From Elusimicrobiota bacterium (GTDB lineage: Bacteria > Elusimicrobiota > Elusimicrobia > UBA1565 > UBA9628), in contig JACQAZ010000022.1 of the NCBI GenBank assembly GCA_016194705.1, forward strand, positions 1 to 64,000: 64,000 nucleotides of DNA. Direction: 5' to 3'. Made by a program: the position numbers and the translations under genes. Positions 8,636 through 17,694 of the stretch are shown here, one piece after another (the stretch's first letter is position 1; every line of letters begins with the position of its first letter). The notes beneath the pieces are model-generated. The model was not told the origin of the DNA and ran no database searches. It saw only the letters and a list, made by a program, of their open reading frames with translations.

Positions 8636-9561
8636 GCGCGCTCAAGCTCCTGCGACTCGAGCCTTTGGTACAGGTAGACGCCCGAGATCAGCGACAGGAG
8701 CAGCACCGATGTGACGGCCGCGCCGAAGGGCCAGTCCTGGGCCATGAGGAACTGGTTCTGCACGAGGTTGCCGATCAGATAGGTCTTGGGGCCGCCGAGA
8801 AACTCCGCGGTCAGGAAGTCGCCGATGCAGGGCACGAAGGTCAGGATGCAGCCGGCGAAGACGCCGGGCAGGGCCAGCGGAAGGGTGACCTTGACGAAGG
8901 TCTCGATTGTGCCGGCGCCGAGGTCGTATGAGGCCTCGATGTAGGTGCGCGGGATCTTTTCGAGCGACGAGAACAAAGGCAGGATCATGAAGGGCAGGTA
9001 GAAATAGACCAGCCCGAGGATCACCGAGAACGGCGTGTTGAGGATCAAGAGCGGCGTCTTGATGACGCCGAGCCAGAGCAAGGTGTTGTTGAGCAGCCCC
9101 GCGCGGCCGAGGATGATGATCCACGAATAGATGGCCACGAGGCACGAGGTCCAGAACGGGATCATCAGCAGGATCATCAAGGTCTCGCGGCGCTTGCCCG
9201 CATAGAAGCTCAGGAAATACGCCATCGGAAACCCGAGGATCAGGCAGAGGCCCGTCGTGGACAAGGCGTAGCCCACCGTGCGAAGCACGATGACGAGGTA
9301 CTTATGGTCCAGCGCGCGCGCGAAATTGGCCCAGGTGAAGGTCCAGATGACGCTCGAATACGGCCCTCGCGTGGCCAACGACATCGCGAGCAGGCTCGCC
9401 ACCGGCAGCAGCAGGAAGCAGAGCAGCCAGAGCGTCGCCGGGATCAGCATCGCGTGGCTGGCGCGCGGGTCCTTGCCGCGTACGAGCCACGACAGGGCTC
9501 GCTCGACGGAGCTCGTTTCCTTCAGGGCGGAGTCCTCGGGAGCCGCGATGATGGTTCTCAT
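8632..9561 (-). CDS. potB: Spermidine/putrescine ABC transporter permease PotB
   Basis: The start is the ATG overlapping the potD stop (ATGA), giving 309 residues. Six membrane helices follow a roughly 35-residue cytoplasmic N-terminus, and the EAA motif appears as SYDLGAGTIETFVKVTLPLALPG. PotB forms the heterodimeric channel with PotC. Overlaps of four bases at both ends show a tightly coupled operon. Confidence 0.92.
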   Translation of the reverse strand: MRTIIAAPEDSALKETSSVERALSWLVRGKDPRASHAMLIPATLWLLCFLLLPVASLLAMSLATRGPYSSVIWTFTWANFARALDHKYLVIVLRTVGYALSTTGLCLILGFPMAYFLSFYAGKRRETLMILLMIPFWTSCLVAIYSWIIILGRAGLLNNTLLWLGVIKTPLLILNTPFSVILGLVYFYLPFMILPLFSSLEKIPRTYIEASYDLGAGTIETFVKVTLPLALPGVFAGCILTFVPCIGDFLTAEFLGGPKTYLIGNLVQNQFLMAQDWPFGAAVTSVLLLSLISGVYLYQRLESQELERA

Positions 9562-10619
9562 CCCGCCGCCTTGACGTCTTCCCAGGTGTCGGTCCAAATC
9601 TGCTGGACGTCGGGCTCGAGCAGGGAGTGGAAGTTCAGGCGTTTGGTGATCTCCGCCGGAGGGAACACGCGGGGATCCTTGAGCAGGGACTTGTCGAGGG
9701 ATTTTTTCGCCTCGGCGTTGGGCGTGGCGTAGCGCACGGTGTTGGCGATCTCGGCGCCGACCGGTCCCTCGAGCAGGTAGTCGACCAGGCGCAGGGTGTC
9801 CTCGCGGTGCTGGGAGCCGCGCACGAGGCAGAGGTTGTCGACCCACATGTAGCTGCCCTCTTTCGGGATCACGTAGTCGAGCTGCGGGTTCTCGCGCGCG
9901 GCCTGCAGCACGTCGCCGGACCAGGCCATCGCCATGAAGAGCTCGCCGGCGACAAGGGAATCCATGTACTGCGTGCTCGAATACTGCTTGACGAGCGGCT
10001 TCTGCTTGACGAGCAGCTCGCGCACTTCCTTGAAGGCGTTCTCGTCGGTCGCGGTCTCCGGGTAGCCCTTGAGCAGGAGCCCGGTGGAGACGCAATCGCG
10101 CGCGTTGTCGAGCATGGACACCTTGCCGGAATACTTCTCGTCCCAGAGGTCCCACCACGAGGTCGGGGGCTTGGGCATGTGCTTCTTGTTGTAGCCGATG
10201 CCCGTGGTGCCCCAGAGGTAGGGGACGGTGTAGGCGTTGTCGGGATCGTACGGGGTGTTGAGGAACTTGGCGTCGATGTTGGCGAGATTTTTGAGCACGC
10301 CTGGCGGAAAGGGGTCGATGATGTTGGGGCCCTTGAGGCTCGGGATCATGTAGTCGCTGCCGATGATGAGGTCGTAGCCGCGCGCGCCGGAGCGCAGCTT
10401 GGCGAACATCTCCTGCTCGTCGGCGAACTCCTCGTAGTTGACCTTGATGCCGGTCGCCTTGGTGAAGCCGGGCAAGGTGTCCTTGCCGATGTACTTGGAC
10501 CAGTTGAAGAAGTTGACCGCTCGTTCCTTTTCTCCGGACGCGCACGCTAAGAGCCAAGGAGAGGCCGCGCCGGCCACCGCGAGACGGAGGAACTCCCGGC
10601 GAGTGACCTGCTTAGGCAT
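9558..10619 (-). CDS. potD: Polyamine-binding lipoprotein PotD
   Basis: This 353-residue substrate-binding protein (family 1 of polyamine receptors) has a twin-arginine-like N-terminus (TRREFLRLA) followed by a lipobox LLAC with Cys at residue 26. It may be exported folded by Tat and then lipidated. The mature part shows the PotD strand VNFFNWSKYIG and later the YDLIIGSDYMIPSL and IPYLWGTTGIGYN-like segments (here VPYLWGTTGIGYNKK). It delivers putrescine or spermidine to PotBC. It overlaps potA by 8 bases. Confidence 0.93.
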   Translation of the reverse strand: MPKQVTRREFLRLAVAGAASPWLLACASGEKERAVNFFNWSKYIGKDTLPGFTKATGIKVNYEEFADEQEMFAKLRSGARGYDLIIGSDYMIPSLKGPNIIDPFPPGVLKNLANIDAKFLNTPYDPDNAYTVPYLWGTTGIGYNKKHMPKPPTSWWDLWDEKYSGKVSMLDNARDCVSTGLLLKGYPETATDENAFKEVRELLVKQKPLVKQYSSTQYMDSLVAGELFMAMAWSGDVLQAARENPQLDYVIPKEGSYMWVDNLCLVRGSQHREDTLRLVDYLLEGPVGAEIANTVRYATPNAEAKKSLDKSLLKDPRVFPPAEITKRLNFHSLLEPDVQQIWTDTWEDVKAAG

Positions 10620-11739
10620 GAGAGCCGTTCGAATTCGGCTCGAGCAGGAGGATGTCGGAGGGCCGGATCTCGGCCCAGACCGTCGCTCCGGACGCCCTCC
10701 TCTCGCGGTGCTCGGCGTCCATGGAGACGGCCATGAGCACCCGGCCCGGCGGCTTCTCGAAGGGCAGAAGGAAGATCTGCGAGGAGTTGCCCAGATAAAC
10801 GTTGTCGATCATCGTCGCCTTGAGCCAGACATTGTCGGTATTCGCGGGGGAATCTTGATACCTGACCTCGATGCGCTCGGGCCGGATGGCCACCTTCAGG
10901 GTCTGGCCCTTGCCGACGGGAAGGCCGCCTTGATGCGGCAAGGTGACCTCGACCTCGTCCTCGAGTCTGAGACGCACCTCTCCATTGCGGGACTCGAGCA
11001 CGGTCGCGCTAAGCACGTTGGCAGCGCCGATGAAGTCGGCGACGAAGGAGGTCTGCGGCCGCTCGTAGATGTCGCGGGGCGCTCCGAGCTGCTCGATGCG
11101 CCCGAGGTTGAAGACCGCGATGCGGTCCGACATCGTCATCGCCTCTTCCTGGTCGTGAGTCACGTAAACAAACGTGATGCCGAGCTTGCGCTGGATGGAC
11201 TTGAGCTCGAGCTGCATCTCCTTTCTGAGCTTGAGGTCCAAGGCCCCTAGCGGCTCGTCGAGCAGTAGCAGGGCCGGGCGTCCGACGAGCGCGCGGGCAA
11301 GTGCAATGCGCTGCATCTGGCCGCCGGAGAGCTGGCTCGTGCGCCGGTTCTCGAAGCCCTGGAGCTTGACGAGCGCCAAGGCCTCATTGACGCGGCTCTG
11401 GATCTCGGGCTCGGGGAGTTTGCGGATGCGCAGGCCGAAGGCGATGTTGTCGAAGACGTTGTAGTGCGGAAACAGCGCGTAGTGCTGGAAGACGGTGTGG
11501 ACGTCGCGGCGGTAGGGAGGCAGTTCGGTGACGTCTTTGCCCTCCAGCAAGACACGGCCCGCGTCGGGGTCCTCGAAGCCCGCGATGATGCGCAAGGTGG
11601 TCGTCTTGCCGCAGCCGGAGGGGCCGAGGAAGGTCAGGAACTCGGCCTTCTTGATGGAGAGCGAGATGCCTTTCAGGACGGTCTGGCCGCCGAAGGACTT
11701 GGTGATCCCCTCGATTTCGAGGAGAGATTCCCCGGGCAT
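10612..11739 (-). CDS. potA: Polyamine ABC transporter ATP-binding protein PotA
   Basis: The 375-residue ATPase has Walker A GPSGCGKT (residues 39-46), the Q-loop, the signature LSGGQMQRIALARAL, Walker B LLLLDEPLGALD and the switch His in VTHDQEEA. A TOBE domain fills the last 130 residues, as in PotA/MalK-type subunits. The start is the first ATG after an upstream region that resembles no protein. A TATGAT box lies six bases before it, so the mRNA may be leaderless. It heads the potADBC operon. Confidence 0.94.
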   Translation of the reverse strand: MPGESLLEIEGITKSFGGQTVLKGISLSIKKAEFLTFLGPSGCGKTTTLRIIAGFEDPDAGRVLLEGKDVTELPPYRRDVHTVFQHYALFPHYNVFDNIAFGLRIRKLPEPEIQSRVNEALALVKLQGFENRRTSQLSGGQMQRIALARALVGRPALLLLDEPLGALDLKLRKEMQLELKSIQRKLGITFVYVTHDQEEAMTMSDRIAVFNLGRIEQLGAPRDIYERPQTSFVADFIGAANVLSATVLESRNGEVRLRLEDEVEVTLPHQGGLPVGKGQTLKVAIRPERIEVRYQDSPANTDNVWLKATMIDNVYLGNSSQIFLLPFEKPPGRVLMAVSMDAEHRERRASGATVWAEIRPSDILLLEPNSNGSHA

Positions 11740-11765
11740 GGAGGAATCATACAAAATTGGACGGC

Positions 11766-12332
11766 TTAGGGGGCCGGATGGAAGGTCTTGATGACGTGCT
11801 CGAACAAGGCGCGATGCTTGGCGTAGAGCGAATTCGGCGCGGAATAGGTCAGAGCGTAGAAGCCGGTCTTGGCTTCGACGAGCACGACGTCGTCGGTGAT
11901 CGGAATCTCCTTGGTGTTCAGCGAGGACGGCGGGATGAACTCGGCGTCGTGCCGCGTGAAGCGCCGCGCGGGAAGGCCCGCCACCATGGTCTTCTCGACC
12001 TTCGGCGGCTTCTCCCCCTTCCTCGGGATCGGGCTCGGCTCGAGGTTGGCCTTCATGAAATCGTCGGGCTTGGCGAAGACCTTGTTGCCCGGCGCGTAGT
12101 AGCGCACGTCGATCTTCGCGGAGACCCCGTCGTCGCTGCGCGGGCCGGTCAGGAAAACGCCGAAGGCGTTTTCGCGGGCCTCGACGCCGGGGTCGCGGCG
12201 CTGGCTCCAATCCTTTGGGAGCTGGCAGGAGAAGCGGCCTTCCTTGAGCTCGTAGGCGGCGTAGGCCGCGCCCTTCGCGGAGGCGGGAGCGCCCAGGGCG
12301 AGCAGGAGTCCGGCGAAAGCGATTCCCTTCAT
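11766..12332 (-). CDS. Secreted protein of unknown function
   Basis: The 188-residue product starts with a signal peptide (MKGIAFAGLLLALGAPASAKG). The mature part contains EGRFSCQLPKDWSQR, GLPARRFTRHD and TGFYALTYSAP, a pattern seen in PsbP/Mog1-like lipid- or protein-binding folds, but the match is only structural in flavour. The ATG overlaps the stop of the HEARH protein gene (ATGA), so the two are cotranslated and probably act together in the periplasm. Confidence 0.6.
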   Translation of the reverse strand: MKGIAFAGLLLALGAPASAKGAAYAAYELKEGRFSCQLPKDWSQRRDPGVEARENAFGVFLTGPRSDDGVSAKIDVRYYAPGNKVFAKPDDFMKANLEPSPIPRKGEKPPKVEKTMVAGLPARRFTRHDAEFIPPSSLNTKEIPITDDVVLVEAKTGFYALTYSAPNSLYAKHRALFEHVIKTFHPAP

Positions 12333-14188
12333 TTGTCGGCCGCCGGGACGGGAGGCTCGCTCTTGCTCGCGCCCGTCCCCAGGCGCTTGAGGCCGTCGTC
12401 GAGCCAATCCTGGAAGTCGTCGGCGCGCTTGGCGTGGCCGCGGTAGCTCTGCATGAGGGTGTCGCGGCCGGCCAGGGCGTCCTTGAGCTTCTTCTCCAAG
12501 GCGCTCGTCTTAGCCGTGAGGCAGAAGTCCCTCCACTGCTTGGCGTCCTTGAACTTCTGGTCCTTCGCGAAGACCTGCCCGCCGCTCTCGATGGCGTCCT
12601 GCTCCGACTGGGGCAGAGCCTTGCGGCGCGCGAGCTCCCCGCGCAGGAAGGTCAGATCGGCGTCCCAGCCCTTCATCTCGGCTGCGGTCATGGCCTCGAG
12701 CGAGGGAAGGCCTTCGTAGTAGTCCGACATGACCCGGTTGCGGAAGAACGGCGCTCCCTGCCTCAGGTGGGCCGCGAGGTGGATTTCCTCGTTGGCGAGC
12801 ATGGAGCTGTCGCGGCTGTCCGCGAAGACCTTGGCGAAGCTCTGCTTTCCCGCGGCGGGGGTCTGGCCGGCCTTCTGAAGGAAGAACAGCGCCTCCACGC
12901 CCTTGGCCTCGACCTCGGCGTTTTGGGCGGGGAGAAAGTCGTAGCCGTTTTCCTCGGCCCAGGCCTGCTGCTGCTGGTGGCGCGCCTCGTGGACGAAGTT
13001 GGGCGAGAGCAGGATGCTCAGGCGCTCGAGCGCGGCCGCGCCGCCGGGAGCGACGAGGTCGCGGCCCTTGAGCCCCTCTCCCTTCGCCCAGTCCATGATG
13101 AACTTCTCGTTGAAGACGATGTCCTTGGGGCCGTGGCGGTACTGCGCGAGGTCGCCGCTGGGCAGGTCCAGAATCGTGATCGTCCTGGCATGGTTCTTGA
13201 AGAAGGCCTCCAACTCCTTGCCCGCGTCGGTCCCCTTGGTCTGCTCCATCAGGCTCGCCGAGAGCAGCCCCTGCAGGACGCCGCGATCGGAGTCGCTGAG
13301 CTTGTCGGAGGCGGTCGTCGGACGCAGCGAATGAAGGGCCCTGTTCTGTATGCCGAGCCGGTCGAAGAGCCGGCTCAAAGCCGTCAAGGTGTCCTCGACC
13401 GAGGCGCCGTTGCGGGCCTGCTGCGCCAGGGCTTGCAGCTCGGGACTGTTGAGCTGGGCCGCGTGTTTGTCGAGCTCGGCCAGGCCGTTGGCCGATTGGA
13501 ACGCCATGTCGACGCGCGACCACATCTCGCGCTTGTCCGCCGGGGCCAGCAGCGGGGCGATCTCGCCGGCGGCTTCGTGCATCTTGTCGAAGTCGGCCTT
13601 GCTGCGCGGGTTGAGGGCCAAGATGTTCTTGTAGACCATGTCGGCCCAGCGTCTGAGCGTGGCGAGGCGGTTGGCGTAAGAGGTCCGCTGCCAGGCCGCC
13701 TCCGTGATCTTTTCGCCGACGAGGTAGTCGCGAGGCTTGGGGTTGAGAGTGTCCCATTCGAGCAGGGCCTTGCGCAGGACGTCGTTGTTGGCCAGGACGT
13801 GCCACCGCGCGTTCCATTTGACGAACAGGGCCGGGTCGGCGGCGAAGCCGAAATAGGGCGGGTCTTGGCCCTCCGCCGGGTCCTTGAGGCGGATGGCCAG
13901 CGAGTCGACCAAGGAGCCCGCACCCGCGTGGGCCGTGAGCATGTCCATGAGGTCCTTGAGCTGGGTCGCCTGGGTCAGCAGGCGCGCCTGGCGCTCGGGA
14001 TCGGTCGCGCGGAGGTAGTCGAGCACGGGCTGGTCGCGCAGGAAGGAGTCGGCCGTGAAAGGGTTGAGGTCCTTGGCCAGGCGCTGCTCGTAGACGGCGG
14101 CAGCGGCTTTGGGGTCGAGCGAGCCTTGGGCGGCGGCCGGAGGCGGAGCCAGCCAGAATAGGGCGAACAGCGGGACGAGGGGGCCCAT
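12329..14188 (-). CDS. Large secreted protein with HEARH zinc-metallopeptidase-like motif
   Basis: The 619-residue protein has an N-terminal signal peptide (LFWLAPPPAAAQG) and a mostly helical body. Residues 398-404 read FVHEARH, an HExxH zinc-binding motif with His400, Glu401 and His404. An acidic stretch AEVEAKGVEALFF about 20 residues on could supply the third ligand. I recognise no peptidase family, and the motif could be fortuitous. The gene is followed in the same operon by a small secreted protein. Confidence 0.55.
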   Translation of the reverse strand: MGPLVPLFALFWLAPPPAAAQGSLDPKAAAAVYEQRLAKDLNPFTADSFLRDQPVLDYLRATDPERQARLLTQATQLKDLMDMLTAHAGAGSLVDSLAIRLKDPAEGQDPPYFGFAADPALFVKWNARWHVLANNDVLRKALLEWDTLNPKPRDYLVGEKITEAAWQRTSYANRLATLRRWADMVYKNILALNPRSKADFDKMHEAAGEIAPLLAPADKREMWSRVDMAFQSANGLAELDKHAAQLNSPELQALAQQARNGASVEDTLTALSRLFDRLGIQNRALHSLRPTTASDKLSDSDRGVLQGLLSASLMEQTKGTDAGKELEAFFKNHARTITILDLPSGDLAQYRHGPKDIVFNEKFIMDWAKGEGLKGRDLVAPGGAAALERLSILLSPNFVHEARHQQQQAWAEENGYDFLPAQNAEVEAKGVEALFFLQKAGQTPAAGKQSFAKVFADSRDSSMLANEEIHLAAHLRQGAPFFRNRVMSDYYEGLPSLEAMTAAEMKGWDADLTFLRGELARRKALPQSEQDAIESGGQVFAKDQKFKDAKQWRDFCLTAKTSALEKKLKDALAGRDTLMQSYRGHAKRADDFQDWLDDGLKRLGTGASKSEPPVPAADK

Positions 14189-14231
14189 GCCGTTAGTGTA
14201 GCAGGGATTCCCGAAATTTCAAGGGCCTTTT

Positions 14232-15446
14232 TCAGGCCAGGGGCAAGGTGAAGAAGAACTCGCTTCCGATGCCGACTTCCGAGGTCATGCCCACCGCGCC
14301 GCCGTGGGCCTCGACGACGTTCTTGGCGAAGGCCAAGCCCAGCCCGAAGCCGGGAGCCTGGCAGGTGAAGTACTCGTCGACCTGGTAGAACTTGCGGAAG
14401 AGCTTGGCCTGCTCCTCGCCGGGGATCCCGGGCCCGTTGTCGCGGACCGAGATCCTGACATAGGACTCGTCCTTGACGACCGAGATCTCGACGAGGCGGC
14501 GCGGCGCGGGGTTGAACTTCACGGCGTTCTCGATGAGGTTGGCCAGGACTTCCTTGATCAGCAGCAGATCGACGCTCATCGTGGGCATCGCGGCGCAGGA
14601 CTGGGGGTCCCATTTCAGGACCACCGAGTCGTCCACGATCCCGCCCGCGCTCGTGATGGCGCAGTCGACGACCTCTGAGAGGCTGGTCTCCAGGCGCTCG
14701 AGCACGATGTTCTCGGGGCTCTGCACGGTCGAGAAGGCGATGAGCTTCTCGACGAGGCGCCGCAGCCTCTCGCTCTCGCTCTGGGCCTTGGAGAGGGCGA
14801 CCCTCTGCTCGGCGCTGAGGCTCTCCGTGTTCCTTTTTATGATCTCCAGAAAACCCAAGGCCGCGGCCAGCGGCGTGCGCAGCTTGTGCGAGACCAGGGA
14901 GAGGAAATCCCTTGAGAGCATCTCGCCGCGCTTCTCGATGGTGGCGTCGTGGAAGATGAAGAGGTAGCCGGCGATCTCGGGCTCCGTGCCGAGGCGGTCG
15001 GCCACTCCCGCCAGGATCAGCAGCTTGGGATCGCGGCGCTCCCATTCGAAGGCGACGGTCCGCGCGGCGCTGGACAGAATCTCGGGGATGCCCGGCCGGG
15101 AGAGATGCTCGGGCGCGAGGGTCTTCTGGAGGGTTTCGACGGCCCGGGCTTGCCGTCCCAAGAGTGCGCGCGCGGCCGGATTGATCATCAGGATGCGCCC
15201 CTCGCGGTCGGTCAGCACGAGGCCTTCCTGGGTGTCGTGGAAGATGCTGGCGAACTTTTCTTTCTCGGCTTGGAGCGTCTCGGTGAGCACCGTGTTGGCG
15301 GCCGCCAACTCGCTGAAGGCGCGCGCCAAACCCTCCGCCTCTTCGAGGAGCTTGGCCCCGCGTCGAGACTGCCTGGCAGGGTCGTGACGGCGCAGTCTCA
15401 TGGTTTTCGCGGGCCGGGAAGGGGTCCTGGCGCCTTTATACTGCAT
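14232..15446 (-). CDS. PAS-domain sensor histidine kinase
   Basis: The 404-residue kinase has a coiled N-terminal segment, a PAS domain (about 65-170, EGLVLTDREGRILMINPAA), the HisKA H-box SLVSHKLRTPL with His187, and a HATPase domain with N-box NLIENAVKFN, DNGPGIP and GFGLGLAFAK. No membrane helices are seen, so it is probably a cytoplasmic sensor. It lies 53 bases downstream of a response regulator on the same strand, and the two form a two-component system. The signal is unknown. The start could also be the ATG at codon 16. Confidence 0.9.
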   Translation of the reverse strand: MQYKGARTPSRPAKTMRLRRHDPARQSRRGAKLLEEAEGLARAFSELAAANTVLTETLQAEKEKFASIFHDTQEGLVLTDREGRILMINPAARALLGRQARAVETLQKTLAPEHLSRPGIPEILSSAARTVAFEWERRDPKLLILAGVADRLGTEPEIAGYLFIFHDATIEKRGEMLSRDFLSLVSHKLRTPLAAALGFLEIIKRNTESLSAEQRVALSKAQSESERLRRLVEKLIAFSTVQSPENIVLERLETSLSEVVDCAITSAGGIVDDSVVLKWDPQSCAAMPTMSVDLLLIKEVLANLIENAVKFNPAPRRLVEISVVKDESYVRISVRDNGPGIPGEEQAKLFRKFYQVDEYFTCQAPGFGLGLAFAKNVVEAHGGAVGMTSEVGIGSEFFFTLPLA

Positions 15447-15499
15447 AGGATAAAGGATTACGGCCGGGGCGCAAGTCCCCCCCTGTCAGAGATTGTCAG

Positions 15500-16177
15500 C
15501 TAGCCGACGAGTTCGTAGCCGTCGGTGGTGGTCTGAAGGCGCTGGCTTCCGGTGGGCCCGAGGTCTTCGCGCAGGCGCTGGACGGTCTTCTCGAGGGCGG
15601 CCGGGCTGCCGTCCTCGCCCCAGACCGCCTGAAGGAGCTTCTCGCGCCGGACCGGTCCCTTCGCCTCGAGCAGGACGCGCAGCAGCTGGGCCTTCATCGG
15701 AGACAAGGTGGCGACCATGCGGTCGCTGATCCAGACCGTGCGGAACTTGGTGTCCAGGCGCACCTCGCCCTTGGCCACCTGGGCCGAGGGCAGGGACTTG
15801 CGCGGGTATTGGGCCAGCATGCGGCGGACCATGCCCTTGACCGAGGCGACCTCGAAGGGCTTGCGCACGTACTCGCGCACGCCCTGGGCCTTGATCGAGG
15901 TCTCGAGCATGTCCGCCTTGTCGCCGTGGGCCGTCATCACGATGATCGGGATGTCCTTGGTGAGCGTGTTGGTCGTGACGAGCTTGATGACCTCGACGCC
16001 GTTGAGCACCGGCATCATGAGGTCGAGCAGGACGACGTCGGGCTGCACCGAGAGGATCTTCTCGTAGCCTTCCTTGCCGTTGAAGGCGTAGTGGACCTCG
16101 TAGCCCTCGTGGTTGAAGGCGATCGAGAGCATCTGCTGGAGGTCGCCGTCGTCCTCGACGATCAGGAGCTTGGCCAT
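15500..16177 (-). CDS. OmpR-type response regulator
   Basis: The 225-residue protein has a receiver domain with the acidic pocket EDD (8-10), phospho-acceptor Asp52 in VVLLDLMMP, Thr82 in VMTAHG and Lys106 in YVRKPF. A winged-helix DNA-binding domain follows (about 130-225, LSPMKAQLLRVLLE, LREDLGP). It is transcribed divergently from uridine kinase and precedes the PAS histidine kinase. A promoter ends six bases before the ATG, so the mRNA is probably leaderless. Confidence 0.9.
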   Translation of the reverse strand: MAKLLIVEDDGDLQQMLSIAFNHEGYEVHYAFNGKEGYEKILSVQPDVVLLDLMMPVLNGVEVIKLVTTNTLTKDIPIIVMTAHGDKADMLETSIKAQGVREYVRKPFEVASVKGMVRRMLAQYPRKSLPSAQVAKGEVRLDTKFRTVWISDRMVATLSPMKAQLLRVLLEAKGPVRREKLLQAVWGEDGSPAALEKTVQRLREDLGPTGSQRLQTTTDGYELVG

Positions 16178-16183
16178 AAGGGC

Positions 16184-16212
16184 AATGTAATAAATCCTGC
16201 AGGAGTTGACAA
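16184..16212 (-). promoter_or_regulatory. Promoter of the two-component operon
   Basis: TTGTCA (16212-16207) and TACATT (16189-16184) are separated by 17 bases on the minus strand. Only six bases lie between the -10 box and the ATG, which places the start site at or next to the initiation codon. Its -35 box overlaps that of the divergent udk promoter. Confidence 0.65.
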
Positions 16213-16231
16213 GGAAGCTTCTTGCTATAAT
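16206..16231 (+). promoter_or_regulatory. Divergent promoter of uridine kinase
   Basis: A consensus TATAAT lies at 16226-16231, seven bases before the udk ATG. TTGACA is at 16206-16211, but the 14-base spacer is shorter than optimal, so the -10 may act with another upstream contact. The layout predicts a leaderless udk mRNA. Confidence 0.5.
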
Positions 16232-16238
16232 CTAGCCC

Positions 16239-16883
16239 ATGCCTGCGATGCGCAAACCGATCTGCCTCGGCATCAGCGGCGGCAGCGGCTCCGGAAAGTC
16301 GTGGCTCGCGCATTTCCTCAAAAAACGCCTGGGGGCCGCGGCGGTCATCGTTTGTCAGGACTGGTATTACCGCGACAACGGGTCCTTGAACGCGGCCGCC
16401 AGCCGCAAGCTCAATTTCGACCACCCCAAGGCCATCGAGACCCCGCTGTTCTGCCGCCAGCTCGAGCGGCTGCTCGAAGGCGAGTCGGTCGAGGCGCCGC
16501 GCTACGACTACGCGACCCACGCGCGCCTGAAGGAGACCCGCAGGGTCGCGCCCGCCCCGCTGGTCGTCGTCGACGGCCTGCTGATCCTCGCCGAGAAGCG
16601 GCTGCGGGAATATCTCGACCTCTCGGTCTACATTGAGGTGCCCGCCGACGAGCGCCTGCTGCGGCGCATCCGGCGCGACGTCGAGCACCGCCGCGTCGAT
16701 CTCGAGGAGACATTGCGCCTCTACGAGCACTGCGTGCGGCCGATGCAGGAGCGCTTCATCGCGCCCTCTTCCGAGCACGCGACCTGGATCTGGCGCCAGC
16801 TCGAGGACGAGGGCTTCCCTGAGGATCTGCTGAGGACTCTCGAAGCTCGCCTGGCCCCGCCCTCCGCCGCGCTCAGAGCCTGA
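16239..16883 (+). CDS. udk: Uridine kinase
   Basis: The 214-residue P-loop kinase phosphorylates uridine/cytidine to the monophosphates in nucleoside salvage. It has Walker A GISGGSGSGKS, the YYRD motif after the first strand (DWYYRDN), NFDHPKAIET and the VVVDGLLIL strand, all typical of Udk. The length fits the family. It is alone on the plus strand, divergent from a two-component operon, and its 3' end overlaps by 11 bases with a convergent gene. Salvage of uridine contrasts with the pyrimidine catabolic genes further on. Confidence 0.88.
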   Translation: MPAMRKPICLGISGGSGSGKSWLAHFLKKRLGAAAVIVCQDWYYRDNGSLNAAASRKLNFDHPKAIETPLFCRQLERLLEGESVEAPRYDYATHARLKETRRVAPAPLVVVDGLLILAEKRLREYLDLSVYIEVPADERLLRRIRRDVEHRRVDLEETLRLYEHCVRPMQERFIAPSSEHATWIWRQLEDEGFPEDLLRTLEARLAPPSAALRA

Positions 16884-17565
16884 CGAACTTCTTCGAGACG
16901 ACGTCGAACCGCCAGTCTTCCGTCGCGGTCTCGTCCGCTGAGGAGCCCTTGAGGTGGACGCGCTTGACCTTGAAGGTCAGCGCGCTCTCCGAGGTCCAGC
17001 GGGGCGAGAAGACCTGCGTCCTCCAGATGTCCTGGCCGCGGCCGTTGCTCTTGCTCTGGAACCGGTAGGCGCTGTAGCCGAGGTCGGAGAGCACGTCGCC
17101 GGAGATCTCCATTTCGCTCGCGTCGTTGTCGTAGCCCACGACGCGCACGGTGTTGTTGAGCAGGCCCTGGGCGTCCTCGACGGCCAGGTAGCGGCCGTTG
17201 GGAGACCAAGCCATCGCCTGAGCGTCGCAGGAGGTGTCGAGAATCTGCGCCTGCCGGGACTCGAGGCGATAAATCCCCAGCGCGTTGGAGTTGGTCCCCA
17301 CCGCCTTGAACGCGACGCGCCTGACGTCGGGCGAGAGCGAGGCCGAAGCGAAGCGCGAGATCTTCCAGCCGCCGGCGGAGGTGAAGCGGTCGGTGAAGCC
17401 TACGCCCGTGTCGAAGAGGACGACGCGCCTCTGGCCCGAGTATTGCCCCCAAACGGCCTCGGGAGCCGTGCTCTCGATCCAGACCTTAAGAAGGGTTCCC
17501 TGCGCGGACGCGGCCCAAAGCGACGGCATGACAAACGCCATCGCGACCGATAGTATCAGCCTCAT
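16873..17565 (-). CDS. Secreted WD40/TolB-like beta-propeller protein
   Basis: The ATG preceded by AGGGAGA gives 230 residues with a signal peptide (MRLILSVAMAFVMPSLWAASAQ). The body holds propeller-like repeats such as SLSPDVRRVAFKAV, LGIYRLESRQ and MAWSPNGRYLAVED, reminiscent of TolB/DPP4-type blades that read out conformational data of partner proteins. Only a few blades are present, so a complete propeller would need oligomerisation. Function unknown; it overlaps udk tail to tail. Confidence 0.55.
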   Translation of the reverse strand: MRLILSVAMAFVMPSLWAASAQGTLLKVWIESTAPEAVWGQYSGQRRVVLFDTGVGFTDRFTSAGGWKISRFASASLSPDVRRVAFKAVGTNSNALGIYRLESRQAQILDTSCDAQAMAWSPNGRYLAVEDAQGLLNNTVRVVGYDNDASEMEISGDVLSDLGYSAYRFQSKSNGRGQDIWRTQVFSPRWTSESALTFKVKRVHLKGSSADETATEDWRFDVVSKKFVRL

Positions 17566-17660
17566 GAATCTCCCTGACTGCGACATCAGTTTAGCCCCTA
17601 TGAGGCCGGAATTCAAGGTGATTTGTGTCACTCTCTCTCGGAATCGGACGCGGGCGGCCA

Positions 17661-17689
17661 TTGACTTTTGCCCCCGCCCCTGCTAAGAG
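17661..17689 (+). promoter_or_regulatory. Promoter of the LplT-Aas fusion gene
   Basis: TTGACT (17661-17666) is followed after 17 bases by TAAGAG (17684-17689), five bases before the ATG at 17695. The -35 is strong and the -10 weak. As elsewhere in the window, the position implies a leaderless mRNA. Confidence 0.45.
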
Positions 17690-17694
17690 ATAGC

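Noticed and set aside
11740-12210. N-terminal extension of PotA
   Set aside because: Low-complexity and antisense-like relative to the overlapping secreted-protein gene; PotA homology begins at the ATG at 11739.
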